From NCBI GenBank assembly GCA_035574315.1, contig DATLYW010000022.1, positions 1 to 42,132 of the forward strand: a DNA stretch of 42,132 bases, given 5' to 3'. Below are positions 1-8,947 of the stretch, piece by piece. The position numbers were made by a program, and so were the translations under genes. The notes under the pieces were generated by a model. That model did no database searches, had not been told where the DNA came from, and saw only the letters and a list, made by a program, of their open reading frames with translations. Source of the stretch: Candidatus Zixiibacteriota bacterium (GTDB lineage: Bacteria > Desulfobacterota > Binatia > UBA9968). The first letter of the stretch is position 1; every line of letters starts with the position of its first letter.

Positions 1-198
1 GTCGCCCTGCAGCCCGGCATGGTCAAAGCCCTCGAGGATACCCTCAAACGCAAAATCAACCTCCCCCCGCAACCCCATATGGTCGGCGCCCTCGGCGCCG
101 CCCTGCTCGGCATCAACCGCCTAAAAAAAAGACGGGAAGAAACGTCCCAGGTCGCGGCTGCGGCCGAGCCGGCGCGCGCGCTGGCGGCATCGCGTTGA
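1..198 (+). CDS. C-terminal end of a BadF/BadG/BcrA/BcrD-family ATPase (partial, start off the window)
   Basis: Only the last 65 codons are present and the frame is open from base 1. The visible residues 26-37 read HMVGALGAALLG, which resembles the closing glycine/alanine-rich motif of the ASKHA-fold ATPases of the BadF/BcrA family. A charged, alanine-rich tail follows. In characterised systems these proteins bind ATP and a bridging [4Fe-4S] cluster and push electrons from ferredoxin onto benzoyl-CoA reductase or a 2-hydroxyacyl-CoA dehydratase. Which of the two applies cannot be told from this fragment. The gene runs straight into a ferredoxin gene (16-base gap) and two ferredoxin-reducing oxidoreductases, which suits an ATP-driven, ferredoxin-fed reductase encoded to the left. 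The family call rests on one short motif plus context. Confidence 0.6.
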   Translation, partial: VALQPGMVKALEDTLKRKINLPPQPHMVGALGAALLGINRLKKRREETSQVAAAAEPARALAASR

Positions 199-214
199 GA
201 AGGCGAGTTCACCC

Positions 215-853
215 ATGAGCGCGGAAAAGCAGGTGTTGCTCTCGGCCAGCCGATACAAGGAGTTCGTCGTCGACGGGCAGCTCGTCGCCATGCGCGACAA
301 GCGGGACCGCGCCCCGGCCCGGGCCCCGGCGGCCGACGAGGCGGCGCGCGCCCGGCGGCTGCCCCGCGCCGAGATCCTGACCATCGAAGAGGTGGCGGCG
401 CAGCCGATCGAGGGACTCGATACGACCGCGCTTCTCAAGGAGATGGCGAACGTGGGCCCCGAAGCGCGCCTTCTGCTCTATCGGGTCGAAGGGAGCGTGA
501 CGCGTCACGAGGTCTTCGAAGACCCGCGCATCTGTCACGACCTCCACCGGGGAGCGGTGATCGAAAATCTTGCCGAAAAGCCGAAAGACGTGAGCGGATG
601 GCGCACTCATGAGTTTTCCATCGACATCAAGGGCTGTCTCGGCGAGGAATGCGGGCGATGCGCCGTCATGTGCCCGGAGAACGCCATTCACCTCGTCGGG
701 AAAGGGAAAGGGAGCTTCCACGAGATCGATCCGCTCGCGTGCAAGGGCTGCTTCATTTGCTGGGTCGAATGCTTTCGCACCGCGGCGGATTGCATCCTGG
801 TGGACGGCAAGACTTTCGACCCCGCGATGCGGGTGAAGCATTTCGGAGAGTGA
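215..853 (+). CDS. 2x[4Fe-4S] ferredoxin-type subunit (delta-like) of a 2-oxoacid:ferredoxin oxidoreductase
   Basis: This 212-residue protein has about 135 N-terminal residues of no recognised fold and a C-terminal bacterial ferredoxin domain. The first cluster motif uses C141, C146, C149 and C153 (CxxxxCxxCxxxCP). The second uses C176, C179, C182 and C186 (CxxCxxCxxxC). One extra cysteine lies at 193. This arrangement matches delta subunits of pyruvate- and 2-oxoacid:ferredoxin oxidoreductases, which relay electrons from the thiamine site to external ferredoxin. It sits 19 bases before the alpha-gamma gene and is probably a subunit of that enzyme. The start follows a purine-rich stretch (AGAAGGCGAG). 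The long N-terminal extension is unusual, because typical delta subunits are about 100 residues. It may dock to a partner. An independent ferredoxin for the upstream reductase is the alternative. Confidence 0.78.
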   Translation: MSAEKQVLLSASRYKEFVVDGQLVAMRDKRDRAPARAPAADEAARARRLPRAEILTIEEVAAQPIEGLDTTALLKEMANVGPEARLLLYRVEGSVTRHEVFEDPRICHDLHRGAVIENLAEKPKDVSGWRTHEFSIDIKGCLGEECGRCAVMCPENAIHLVGKGKGSFHEIDPLACKGCFICWVECFRTAADCILVDGKTFDPAMRVKHFGE

Positions 854-872
854 ATCGGGGAGGTTCGACGCA

Positions 873-2861
873 GTGGCAACGGTGCTGTCAGGAAACGCAG
901 CGGCGGCCTGGGGATTCAGGCTCTCCCGAGTCCTGTGCTATCCCTACTATCCCATCACTCCTTCCACCGCCTGCTCGCAGCAGATCTCCCGTTGGGTCTA
1001 TGACGGGGTGATGGAAGCGGTGACGATCAACGCCGAGTCGGAGCACAGCGCCGCCAGCCAGATCATCGCGGCGGGCAAGAGCGTCAGAGCCGGCACCGCC
1101 ACGTCTTCGAAGGGCCTCCTCTACATGATCGAGGTGCTGGAGAACGCCGCCGGCGGCGGCATCCCGTGCGGTCTGTTCATCGGCAACCGCGCGACCGGCG
1201 CCCCCATCAACATCTGGGCGGACAACTCGGACGCCTACGCCATGCGGGACAGCGGCGCCATCCAGATCTTCGCCGCCGACGCCCAGGAGGCGCTCGACGG
1301 CATCGTTCAGGGGTACCGTATCGCCGAAGACCCTCGGGTGCGGCTTCCTTTCGCCGTGAACCTCAGAGGATTTACCGGGACGCACGCCTACGAGGGAGTC
1401 GAGATTCCCTCGCAGGAGTCGGTGGACCGCTATCTTCCGCCGTTCGCTCCGCTCTATCCGCTGTTCGACGCCGACCGTCCGGTCACCTACGGCGCGATGC
1501 TCTCGGCTCATCCCTATCGCAGGCACAAACGAAACCAGATGGCCGCGCTCGCCCGCGCGATCGACGTGGCCGCGGCCGCGGGAAGGCAGTTCGGCGAGGT
1601 CTTCAACCGGCCCTACGGCCTCTTCGACTGGATCGGCGACGAAAAGGCCGAGCTGGTGGTCGCCGTTCTCGGCGAATCCTCGTGCGCCGGCGAGGTCGTC
1701 GCCAGACACCTCCAGGGCAAAGAGGGCATTCCAGGGGTGGCGCTTCTCAAGATCCGGCTGTTCTCGCCTTTTCCCGGAAAGTGGATCGCCGACGCCCTGG
1801 CGCGCGCGGGAACGAAGGCGGTGGTGGTGCTGGACGAAGGATTGAACCACGGCGCCGTTTTTCCGCCCCTGGCGCAGCGGGTGGCGACGACGGTCCACCT
1901 GCACCTGGGAAGCAGTGCTCCCAGGGTCGCCAGCGTCATCGGCGGCCTGGGGGGAAGCGAGATTACCCAGGAACATTTTCAGCTCATGTTCAATCTGGCG
2001 GACAACATCGCAGCCGGAAAGCCTTACCGCACCGAGCCCTACTGGCTCGACATCGACGAAGACCCGATCTTCGTCGAGACCCAGGACCGAGTGAATCCGA
2101 AGCTCTGGAAGAAGTGGGGCGAGATCTGGAAGCAGCAGAAGCGCAAGGCCGGGTATTTTGCGCCGGTTTTGTCCGACAGCCACGAGATCCGCATTTACAG
2201 CCGGGCCGGTCAGGGAGCGATCACCTCCGCGGTCGGCTTCACCGGCGCCGGAATCGAGCACGGCTACCAGCTTCTCACCGTTCCCGCGTTCGGCTCCGAG
2301 CGCCGAGGGGCGATCATCACGACGGACACGTTGGTGAACTTCCGCAAAGAGCAGAGGGTCCGCTCCTTCAGCCGGCGATGGGACGTCGTGACGCTCTACG
2401 ACGACACGATACTCCACTCGCCCGAGCACCGGGTGCTTGACGGCCTGAAGAAAGGAGGGACGCTTCTCGTCAACACCTCGCGCCTCGGGATCAGGAAGAT
2501 TCGCGAGATCCTGAAAGCGGGCGAATCCGACGTCCGGGTGCTGACCGTTCCAGCGAGCGAGATCTCGCAACGCCTGGGGCTGAGCCACTGCAACATGGCG
2601 ATGCTCGGGGCGCTCCACAAAGCTTACGACAGGGTGCCGTTCGACGCGGCCCTTCGATACTACGAGCGCCACGTTCCCAGGCCGCGCGAGGCGAGCCTCG
2701 AGGCGATTCGCCTGGGCTTTGCGGAGACTTCGGATCGCGAGATCAGGAAAACGGGCAAGGAGCGGCGAGGTCTCTCCGTTCCCCCGGAGTTCCTCGAGTG
2801 GCGGCCGGCGATGCACCTCCAGGAGAGCTGGCCGTCCCCTCTGGAGGAGATCCGGTCCTGA
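873..2861 (+). CDS. 2-oxoacid:acceptor oxidoreductase, fused alpha-gamma subunit
   Basis: This 662-residue protein carries a pyruvate:ferredoxin oxidoreductase alpha-type region first. It includes YYPITPST near residue 30, INAESEHSA near 50, and a middle region with LDEGLNHGAVFPPL. A gamma-type domain begins near residue 430 with IRIYSRAGQGAITSA and PAFGSERRGA. The enzyme would oxidatively decarboxylate a 2-oxoacid with CoA and pass electrons to ferredoxin. Substrate cannot be read from sequence; pyruvate, another 2-oxoacid, or an aryl glyoxylate as in phenylglyoxylate dehydrogenase are all possible. The GTG start has CGGGGAGG ten bases upstream. The gene lies between its probable delta gene and its beta gene. 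The alpha-then-gamma order is opposite to that of the second oxidoreductase at 3913-5688. Confidence 0.85.
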   Translation: MATVLSGNAAAAWGFRLSRVLCYPYYPITPSTACSQQISRWVYDGVMEAVTINAESEHSAASQIIAAGKSVRAGTATSSKGLLYMIEVLENAAGGGIPCGLFIGNRATGAPINIWADNSDAYAMRDSGAIQIFAADAQEALDGIVQGYRIAEDPRVRLPFAVNLRGFTGTHAYEGVEIPSQESVDRYLPPFAPLYPLFDADRPVTYGAMLSAHPYRRHKRNQMAALARAIDVAAAAGRQFGEVFNRPYGLFDWIGDEKAELVVAVLGESSCAGEVVARHLQGKEGIPGVALLKIRLFSPFPGKWIADALARAGTKAVVVLDEGLNHGAVFPPLAQRVATTVHLHLGSSAPRVASVIGGLGGSEITQEHFQLMFNLADNIAAGKPYRTEPYWLDIDEDPIFVETQDRVNPKLWKKWGEIWKQQKRKAGYFAPVLSDSHEIRIYSRAGQGAITSAVGFTGAGIEHGYQLLTVPAFGSERRGAIITTDTLVNFRKEQRVRSFSRRWDVVTLYDDTILHSPEHRVLDGLKKGGTLLVNTSRLGIRKIREILKAGESDVRVLTVPASEISQRLGLSHCNMAMLGALHKAYDRVPFDAALRYYERHVPRPREASLEAIRLGFAETSDREIRKTGKERRGLSVPPEFLEWRPAMHLQESWPSPLEEIRS

Positions 2862-2870
2862 CCGGGAGGC

Positions 2871-3923
2871 ATGATGCATAGAGTGCTGTTCAACCGCGCG
2901 ATCGGTCCCAATCCTCACAGCTTTCTCCTTCCCGAACCGGTGCGCGACGTCGGCGACTACGGCGCGATCCCGACCTCGGGGCTGACCTCGGGCCATCAGG
3001 GGTGCATCGGCTGCGGCATGGTCACGGGAACGAACCAGCTGTTGCGCGCAATGAAGCTTACCGGCAGGCACGTGGTCGCCAGCATCGGAACCGGCTGCAA
3101 CGAGGTCATCACCACGCAAAACACCTCCTGCTGGGGCGCCGTCTCGGTCGATCACAACAATTTTCCCAACACCGGAGCGACGCTGAGCGGCAACATTGCG
3201 GCGCTCAGAGCGCTCGCCCGCACGGGCGTCCTCCGCGAGCAGGATTTCGTCAACGTCGGCATCGCCGGCGACGGCGGCACCTACGACATCGGGTTACAGG
3301 CCTTTCTGGCATGGATCGCGCGCGGGGAAAACGGCGTCTACGTCTGCCTGAACAACCAGGCCTACATGAACACCGGGGTCCAGGGATCGGGGGCGACGCC
3401 GTTCGGCGCGACGACGTCGACGACGCCGTTCGGCAAAGCGATTCGCGGCAACCAGCGCCGGCCGCAATATCTTCTCGACCTGGCGATCGCCGCAGGCGCC
3501 GCCTACGCGGCGTCGGCCTGTCCGCTCTTTCACCGTGATTTGATGATCAAGGCGCAGAAGGCCGCCGCGATCGAAGGTCCGTGCGTGCTCGAGATCTATT
3601 CGGTCTGCCCCGAGGGCTGGAAGAGCGATACCGACGTGTTTCACGAGATCACCGAGTTGGCGCTGGAGACCCGTTCCTGGGTCCTCTACGAGGCCGAGCG
3701 CCAGCGCGGCGACAACACGGTGCTCTTCACTCTCAACTATGTCCCGAAAAGATTTCTTCCGGTTTCCGAGTACCTGAAGCTCCAGGAACGGTTCGCCGGG
3801 ATGAGCGCCTTTCCGGACATGGTTCGGGAAGCGCAGGCGATCATCGACGCCCGCTGGGCTTTCTGGGAGCCCGTGCTCGAGGCCAACGGCATCCGCTGGA
3901 AGGAAAGCGCCCATGCATCCTGA
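2871..3923 (+). CDS. 2-oxoacid:acceptor oxidoreductase, beta subunit (thiamine diphosphate-binding)
   Basis: This 350-residue beta subunit carries GCIGCGMV near residue 45, similar to the cluster/TPP-proximal cysteine motif of the family. The thiamine-diphosphate/Mg motif follows: GDGGTYDIG, then NNQAYMNTG some 25 residues later. The following stretch GATPFGATTSTTPFGK is typical of pyruvate-type beta subunits. It completes the complex encoded by 215-2861. The ATG at 2871 follows CCGGGAGGC; a second ATG one codon later is equally usable. The end overlaps the next gene by 11 bases, so the two oxidoreductases are probably translated as one unit. Confidence 0.88.
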   Translation: MMHRVLFNRAIGPNPHSFLLPEPVRDVGDYGAIPTSGLTSGHQGCIGCGMVTGTNQLLRAMKLTGRHVVASIGTGCNEVITTQNTSCWGAVSVDHNNFPNTGATLSGNIAALRALARTGVLREQDFVNVGIAGDGGTYDIGLQAFLAWIARGENGVYVCLNNQAYMNTGVQGSGATPFGATTSTTPFGKAIRGNQRRPQYLLDLAIAAGAAYAASACPLFHRDLMIKAQKAAAIEGPCVLEIYSVCPEGWKSDTDVFHEITELALETRSWVLYEAERQRGDNTVLFTLNYVPKRFLPVSEYLKLQERFAGMSAFPDMVREAQAIIDARWAFWEPVLEANGIRWKESAHAS

Positions 3924-5688
3924 TTTGACTCTGAGGATCGCCGGAGAATCCGGCGAAGGGGTGATCACCATCGGCGAGACCCTCTGCAAGATCGCCGCCC
4001 GCGAAGGGCTCCACCTCGTCACGTTCCGCACCTTTCCCGCCGAGATCAAGGGCGGCCCCTGCATGATGCAGCTCCGGCTGAGCGAGAAAGCCCTGTCGTG
4101 CCACGGCGAACGTCTCGACCTGCTCGTCTGCCTCAACCAGCAGGCGCTCGACGACAACCTCGAGGATCTCGGAGAGGACGGAGCGCTCGTGTGTGAAGCG
4201 GAATGCGAGCTGCCGGACGAGGGCGCGCCGCGAACCGTCTACAGGATCCCGTTCGAGCGGATCGCGGTGCGCGAGATCGGCAGCCGCATCAGCAAGAACA
4301 TCGTCGTGCTCGGCGTCCTGAGCCACCTGCTCGGCCTGCCGAAACCGGCCGTGGAAAAGCTGCTGAGCGAAAAATTCGCCAGGAAAAACAGGGCCGTGCT
4401 GGAGCACAACCTGGAAGCGCTGCGCCGGGGGCTGGATTACGCGCGGGAGCACTGCAGCGGCCGCAAGACGATCCGCCTGCCCCCGGGCGGCAAACAAAAC
4501 AAGCTGCTCCTGTCCGGAAACGAGGCTGTTGCGCTCGGCGCCGTCGCCGCCGGCGTGAAGTGCTTCTTCGGCTACCCGATCACGCCCGCTTCGGAGATCA
4601 TGGAGTGGCTCGCGCTTCATCTGCCGCGGCTGGGCGGAAAGGTTCTGCAGACCGAAGACGAGATCGCCGCCATCGGCTGCCTGGCCGGAGCGTCCTGGGC
4701 CGGCGCGCGCAGCATGACGGCCACCTCCGGGCCGGGCCTTTCCCTGATGTCCGAGACCATCGGTCTGCTGACCATGGCGGAGATCCCCGCGGTCATCGTC
4801 GACTCGCAGAGAGGCGGACCCAGCACGGGCATGCCGACGAAGACGGAGCAATCGGACCTCAACCTCGCCCTGTACGGCGCCCACGGCGACTCCCCTCGCG
4901 TCGTGGTGGCGCCGACCTCTGTCGCCGATTGCTTCCGCATGACCGGGCTGGCCTTCGACCTGGCGGAAAAATACCAGCTTCCCGTCATCGTCCTGATCGA
5001 CCAGGCTCTCTCGGCACGCCTGGAGACGGTGGAGCCGGGCCTGGTCGAAAGAAAGCCGGCGGCGCTTCGGCTGCTCGCCGAGCCGGCCGGGGGCGCGGCT
5101 TATGCCCGCTACCGGCTCGGCCCGGCGGTCTCGCCGGCCGCCGTCCCGGGAACCGAGGGCGGCGAGCACATGGTCACCGGAATGGAGCACGACGAGCTGG
5201 GAAATTTCGCCTGCGACGAAGAGGCGCACACGGCGATGTCGGTGAAGCGACATCGCAAGCTCGAGGCGATCAACGACGACGCGCTGGTCCGCGACCTCTC
5301 GTCCCATTTCGGCGATCCCGATGCCGACATCGGCGTCGTCACCTGGGGATCGAGCGCCGGCCCGGCGGAGGAGGCGATCGCCGCCGCCAACCGGATGGGC
5401 ATCCCGGTTCGCGGCTTCGTTCCGAGGATTCTCAGTCCCCTGCCCCATCGAGATCTCGCTAAGTTTCTCGGCGCCGTCAAACGGGTTATCGTTCCGGAGC
5501 TCAACTTCACGGGGCAGTTCGCCGCCCTTCTCCGGGCGACGTACGGAATCCGCACCACGAGCCTGACCAAGGTGAAGGGAGTCCCCCTGAGCCCGGGGGA
5601 GATCGTGGAAAAAATCGTCGAGGCCGCCGAGGAGATCGCGGCGAGGAGCAAGCCGACCCATGGAAAAGCTGCAGGACAGCGCGTGTGA
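3913..5688 (+). CDS. korA: 2-oxoglutarate:ferredoxin oxidoreductase-type fused gamma-alpha subunit
   Basis: This 591-residue protein starts with a gamma domain (residues 1-185, RIAGESGEGVITIGETLCKIA, AEIKGGPCMMQLRLSE). An alpha domain follows from about 195, with GNEAVALGAVAAGVKCFFGYPITPASEIMEW, QTEDEIAAIGCLAGAS and TSGPGLSLMSE. The gamma-alpha fusion with a separate short beta subunit is the architecture of KorAB, the 2-oxoglutarate:ferredoxin oxidoreductase that regenerates ferredoxin for benzoyl-CoA reductase in Thauera. Other branched 2-oxoacids are possible substrates. The start overlaps the preceding beta gene by 11 bases, and the end overlaps korB by 29 bases. The gene symbol is by architecture and context, not by proven substrate. 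Confidence 0.82.
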   Translation: MHPDLTLRIAGESGEGVITIGETLCKIAAREGLHLVTFRTFPAEIKGGPCMMQLRLSEKALSCHGERLDLLVCLNQQALDDNLEDLGEDGALVCEAECELPDEGAPRTVYRIPFERIAVREIGSRISKNIVVLGVLSHLLGLPKPAVEKLLSEKFARKNRAVLEHNLEALRRGLDYAREHCSGRKTIRLPPGGKQNKLLLSGNEAVALGAVAAGVKCFFGYPITPASEIMEWLALHLPRLGGKVLQTEDEIAAIGCLAGASWAGARSMTATSGPGLSLMSETIGLLTMAEIPAVIVDSQRGGPSTGMPTKTEQSDLNLALYGAHGDSPRVVVAPTSVADCFRMTGLAFDLAEKYQLPVIVLIDQALSARLETVEPGLVERKPAALRLLAEPAGGAAYARYRLGPAVSPAAVPGTEGGEHMVTGMEHDELGNFACDEEAHTAMSVKRHRKLEAINDDALVRDLSSHFGDPDADIGVVTWGSSAGPAEEAIAAANRMGIPVRGFVPRILSPLPHRDLAKFLGAVKRVIVPELNFTGQFAALLRATYGIRTTSLTKVKGVPLSPGEIVEKIVEAAEEIAARSKPTHGKAAGQRV

Positions 5689-6517
5689 ATACCTGAGCGG
5701 CGTCTGCCCGGTCTGGTGTCCGGGATGCGGCTACTACGGCATCCTTTCCAGCCTGATCGAGGCTTTCGCCGAGTTGGGCGTCCCCAGCCACGAGCTGGCG
5801 CTGGTGTCGGGGATCGGGTGCGCGAGCCGCCTTCCCTACTTCGTCAAAGCGTACGGGTTCCACGGCATCCACGGCCGCGCGCTGCCGATCGCCCAGGGGG
5901 TCAAGCTGGCGAATCCGAAGCTGACGGTGGTCGTGGTGGGCGGAGACGGCGACGGCCTGGCGATCGGAGGCGGACATCTGCCCCACGCCGCCCGCAACAA
6001 CGTCGATTTCACCTATCTGCTGTTCAACAACGCCATTTACGGCATGACCAAAGGGCAGTTTTCCCCGACGACGATGCTGTCCGCGGTGACCAAGACCAGC
6101 CCCTTCGGGCTGCCGGGAGAAACCGTCAATCCCGCCGCTCTCGCGATCGTCTACGGAGCCAGCTTCGTGGCGCGCGGCTTTTCCGTCAAGAAGGAGCACC
6201 TGAAGAACCTGATTCTCGAGGGAATCCGCCACCGCGGGTTCTCCTTCATCGAGATCCTGGCCAGCTGCGCGTCCTTCAACACCACCGACATGAACGTCGC
6301 CCGGATCATCAAGGCGATGGCGTCGGTTCCGTCCGATCACGACCCGGCAAAGCCGCTCGAGGCGCTGCGGCTCGCGACCCACGAAGAGAAAATTTACCTC
6401 GGCGTCCTCCACCGCGCCGAGCGCCCGACCCTCGAGGATAGATGCAGCGAGATCCAGCGGGCGGCCCGGGCGCGCGGCGGGGGCGCCTACGCCGACCTGG
6501 TAGCGCAATTCGCTTGA
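5660..6517 (+). CDS. korB: 2-oxoglutarate:ferredoxin oxidoreductase-type beta subunit
   Basis: This 285-residue TPP-binding beta subunit carries the cluster motif CPVWCPGCGYYG near residue 20. The TPP/Mg motif GDGDGLAIGGGH is near 97, with the paired Asn in LLFNNAIYGMTKGQ. The TKGQFSPTT stretch following NAIYGM is characteristic of the 2-oxoglutarate-type beta subunits and differs from the pyruvate-type beta at 2871-3923. CASFNTTDM near residue 205 supplies a further conserved cysteine. The ATG lies 29 bases inside the end of korA, which implies translational coupling. Together with korA it forms a complete four-domain enzyme without its own ferredoxin subunit. Confidence 0.86.
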   Translation: MEKLQDSACEYLSGVCPVWCPGCGYYGILSSLIEAFAELGVPSHELALVSGIGCASRLPYFVKAYGFHGIHGRALPIAQGVKLANPKLTVVVVGGDGDGLAIGGGHLPHAARNNVDFTYLLFNNAIYGMTKGQFSPTTMLSAVTKTSPFGLPGETVNPAALAIVYGASFVARGFSVKKEHLKNLILEGIRHRGFSFIEILASCASFNTTDMNVARIIKAMASVPSDHDPAKPLEALRLATHEEKIYLGVLHRAERPTLEDRCSEIQRAARARGGGAYADLVAQFA

Positions 6518-6537
6518 AACCGAAGAAAGGGGATCCC

Positions 6538-7317
6538 ATGTTCCGAAATTTGGTGGTTCAGAAAGCCGACGCCGTCTCCGTCGTTCAGCTCAACCGGCCC
6601 CAGAAGAAGAACGCCCTCAACGCCGAGCTCAGAAGCGAGCTCGGGCAGGCGCTCCGGGAGATCGCCGAGGACAAAACGACCCGCGCGGTGGTCATCACGG
6701 GCGGGGACGAGACGTTCTGCGCCGGAGCCGACATTGGCGAGATCCAGGAAGCCCGCAGCGCGGAGGCCACGTACCGGCACGCGCGCGAGTTCCAGGTCCT
6801 GTTCGACCAGGTCGAGTCGCTGCCGCAACCCGTCGTCGCGGCCGTCGCCGGTTTCGCCCTCGGCGGAGGCTGCGAGCTGGCTCTGGCGTGCGACTTCCGC
6901 ATCGCCGCGGAGGGGGCACGCTTCGGCCTGCCCGAGATCAAGATCGGCGCCTTCCCGGGCGGCGGCGGAACCCAACGTCTGCCGCGCGCCATCGGTCTCG
7001 CCAAGGCCAAGGAGATGATTTTCACCGGAGATCCGATCACCGCCGAGGAAGCGCTGCGCCTCGGGCTGGTCCTCAAGGTGGTCCCGAAAGCGTCGCTCGC
7101 GGACGAAGCCCGGAGCTTTGCGGCGAAACTGGCCGCGCTTCCGCGACTTGCGCTTCAAGCGTCGAAAATGCTGATCAACCGGAGCACGGAAATCGACCTC
7201 GCCTCGGGACTCGAGCTGGAGGCGCGCGCCTTCGGCGCGCTTGCCTCGACGCACGACCTCAACGAGGGCACCCGGGCCTTTCTGGAGAAGAGAAAGCCGA
7301 ACTTCACCGGCGACTGA
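6538..7317 (+). CDS. enoyl-CoA hydratase/isomerase (crotonase family)
   Basis: This 259-residue protein is the full length of a crotonase. The two oxyanion-hole segments are present (FCAGADI near residue 60; ALGGGCELALACD near 107). Both catalytic glutamates of hydratases can be matched, in GGGCEL and in FGLPEIKIG, followed by FPGGGGTQRLPR. That supports true hydration of a 2-enoyl-CoA rather than only isomerisation. The ATG at 6538 follows AAAGGGG; the frame is open further upstream, but that would overlap korB. It lies 20 bases after korB and before a carboxyltransferase, so it probably acts in the same acyl-CoA breakdown route. The exact substrate is unknown. Confidence 0.87.
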   Translation: MFRNLVVQKADAVSVVQLNRPQKKNALNAELRSELGQALREIAEDKTTRAVVITGGDETFCAGADIGEIQEARSAEATYRHAREFQVLFDQVESLPQPVVAAVAGFALGGGCELALACDFRIAAEGARFGLPEIKIGAFPGGGGTQRLPRAIGLAKAKEMIFTGDPITAEEALRLGLVLKVVPKASLADEARSFAAKLAALPRLALQASKMLINRSTEIDLASGLELEARAFGALASTHDLNEGTRAFLEKRKPNFTGD

Positions 7318-7369
7318 AGGCGTCGGGCGGAAGCTCGAGGTCGCCGGCAACCGAGAGAGGGTCGACCCT

Positions 7370-8923
7370 ATGCGAAGCATGGAGGAAAAGCTGCAGGAGC
7401 TGAACGAGCGGCGCGAGCGGATCAAGCAAGGCGGCGGGCTCAAACTGCAGGAGAAGCAACACGCGCAGGGCAAGATGACCGCGCGCGAGCGGATTGACTA
7501 CCTGCTCGATCCGGGGACCTTCGTCGAGTTCGACCTCTTCGCGCGGCACATCGGAACCGATTACGGCCTGGACCGAGCCGAGGTTCCCGCCGACGGCGTG
7601 GTGACCGGCCACGGCAAGATCAACGGCCGGGACGTCTTCGTTTACTCCGAGGATTTCACCGTGATCGCCGGGACTTTCGGCGAGCGGCACGGCAAGAAAA
7701 TCTGCAAGACGGTGGATCTCGCGCGCAAGATGGGAGTGCCGGTGATCGGCATCAACGATTCCGGCGGCGCGCGGGTCACCGAGGAGATGGGGGCGCTCAG
7801 CGAATACGGGCAGCTTTTTTTCCGTCACGTCCGCTCTTCGGGCGTGATTCCGCAGATCGCCCTCATCATGGGTCCGGTCGCCGGCGGGCAGGCCTACTCG
7901 CCGGCGCTCATGGACTTCATCTTCATGGTGGAGAAAACCAGCTACATGTTCATCGCCGGACCGCCGCTCGTGGAAGCGGTGGTCTTCAAGAAGACGTCCA
8001 ACGAGGAGCTGGGAGGGCCCGCGGTCCACGGACGGCTGAGCGGCGTCTCCGATCTCACGGCGCGGGACGACCGCGACTGCCTTGACCGGACCAGGGAGCT
8101 GCTGGGATATCTACCGCCGAACTGCCGCGAGCAGCCGCCGATCGAGCCGCCGCGCGACGACCCGGAGCGCCGGGACGAAGAGCTGCTCCGCCTCATCCCG
8201 GTCGACCCGCGCCAGGCCTACGACATCCACGAGGTCATCCATCGCGTCGTCGACGACGGCAAGTTCTTCGAGCTCAAGAAAGAGTTCGCGCCCAACCTCG
8301 TCATCGGCTTCGCTCGCCTCCACGGGCGTCCGGTCGGCATCGTCGCCAACAACCCGAAGCATCTCGCCGGCTGCCTCGACGTGGACGCGTCCGACAAGGG
8401 CTCGCGCTTCGTGCGGTTCTGCGACGCGTTCAACATCCCGCTGCTCAGCCTCCAGGACATTCCCGGCTTTCTGATCGGCAACGAGATGGAGCGCAAGGGG
8501 ATCATCCGCCACGGAGCGAAAATGCTCTACGCGTTCGCGGAGGCGACCGTACCCAAGATCACGGTGGTGCTGCGGAAGGCCTACGCCGGCGGGTACCTCT
8601 CGATGTGCAGCAAGGATCTCGGCGCGGATTTCGTTTTTTCGCTCCCGACCGCCGAGGTCTGCCTGATGGGCCCGGAGGGCGCGGTCAATATCCTTTTCCG
8701 CAAGGAAATCGCCGAATCCGCGGACCCGGACAGGACCCGGGCGGAAAAGCTCGCCGAGTTCTTCGAACGTTACGTCAATCCGTACTACTCGGCGGCGCAC
8801 CAGCACGTCGACGACATCATCGACCCCAGGGAGATCCGGCCGAGGGTCATCAAGGCGCTCGAGCTCTGCGCCGGGAAGGTCGACGAGCTTCCCGGGAAAA
8901 AACACGGGATCATGCCCGTCTGA
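7370..8923 (+). CDS. acyl-CoA carboxylase carboxyltransferase subunit (PccB/MmdA type)
   Basis: This 517-residue protein is the usual length for propionyl-CoA or methylmalonyl-CoA carboxyltransferases. N-terminal half: INDSGGARVTEEMGALSEYG, then PVAGGQAYSPALMDF. C-terminal half: RKAYAGGYLSMCSKDLGAD and the acyl-CoA site MGPEGAVNILFRKE. The enzyme moves a carboxyl group between biotin on a carrier protein and an acyl-CoA. No biotin carboxylase or biotin carrier gene is visible beside it, so it may work with partners elsewhere, or as the alpha subunit of a sodium-pumping decarboxylase such as glutaconyl-CoA decarboxylase. The ATG at 7370 is preceded by GAGAGAGG. Earlier in-frame starts would run over the end of the hydratase gene. 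Confidence 0.87.
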   Translation: MRSMEEKLQELNERRERIKQGGGLKLQEKQHAQGKMTARERIDYLLDPGTFVEFDLFARHIGTDYGLDRAEVPADGVVTGHGKINGRDVFVYSEDFTVIAGTFGERHGKKICKTVDLARKMGVPVIGINDSGGARVTEEMGALSEYGQLFFRHVRSSGVIPQIALIMGPVAGGQAYSPALMDFIFMVEKTSYMFIAGPPLVEAVVFKKTSNEELGGPAVHGRLSGVSDLTARDDRDCLDRTRELLGYLPPNCREQPPIEPPRDDPERRDEELLRLIPVDPRQAYDIHEVIHRVVDDGKFFELKKEFAPNLVIGFARLHGRPVGIVANNPKHLAGCLDVDASDKGSRFVRFCDAFNIPLLSLQDIPGFLIGNEMERKGIIRHGAKMLYAFAEATVPKITVVLRKAYAGGYLSMCSKDLGADFVFSLPTAEVCLMGPEGAVNILFRKEIAESADPDRTRAEKLAEFFERYVNPYYSAAHQHVDDIIDPREIRPRVIKALELCAGKVDELPGKKHGIMPV

Positions 8924-8947
8924 AGCGTTCGCCTTGTGAAGCCTATC

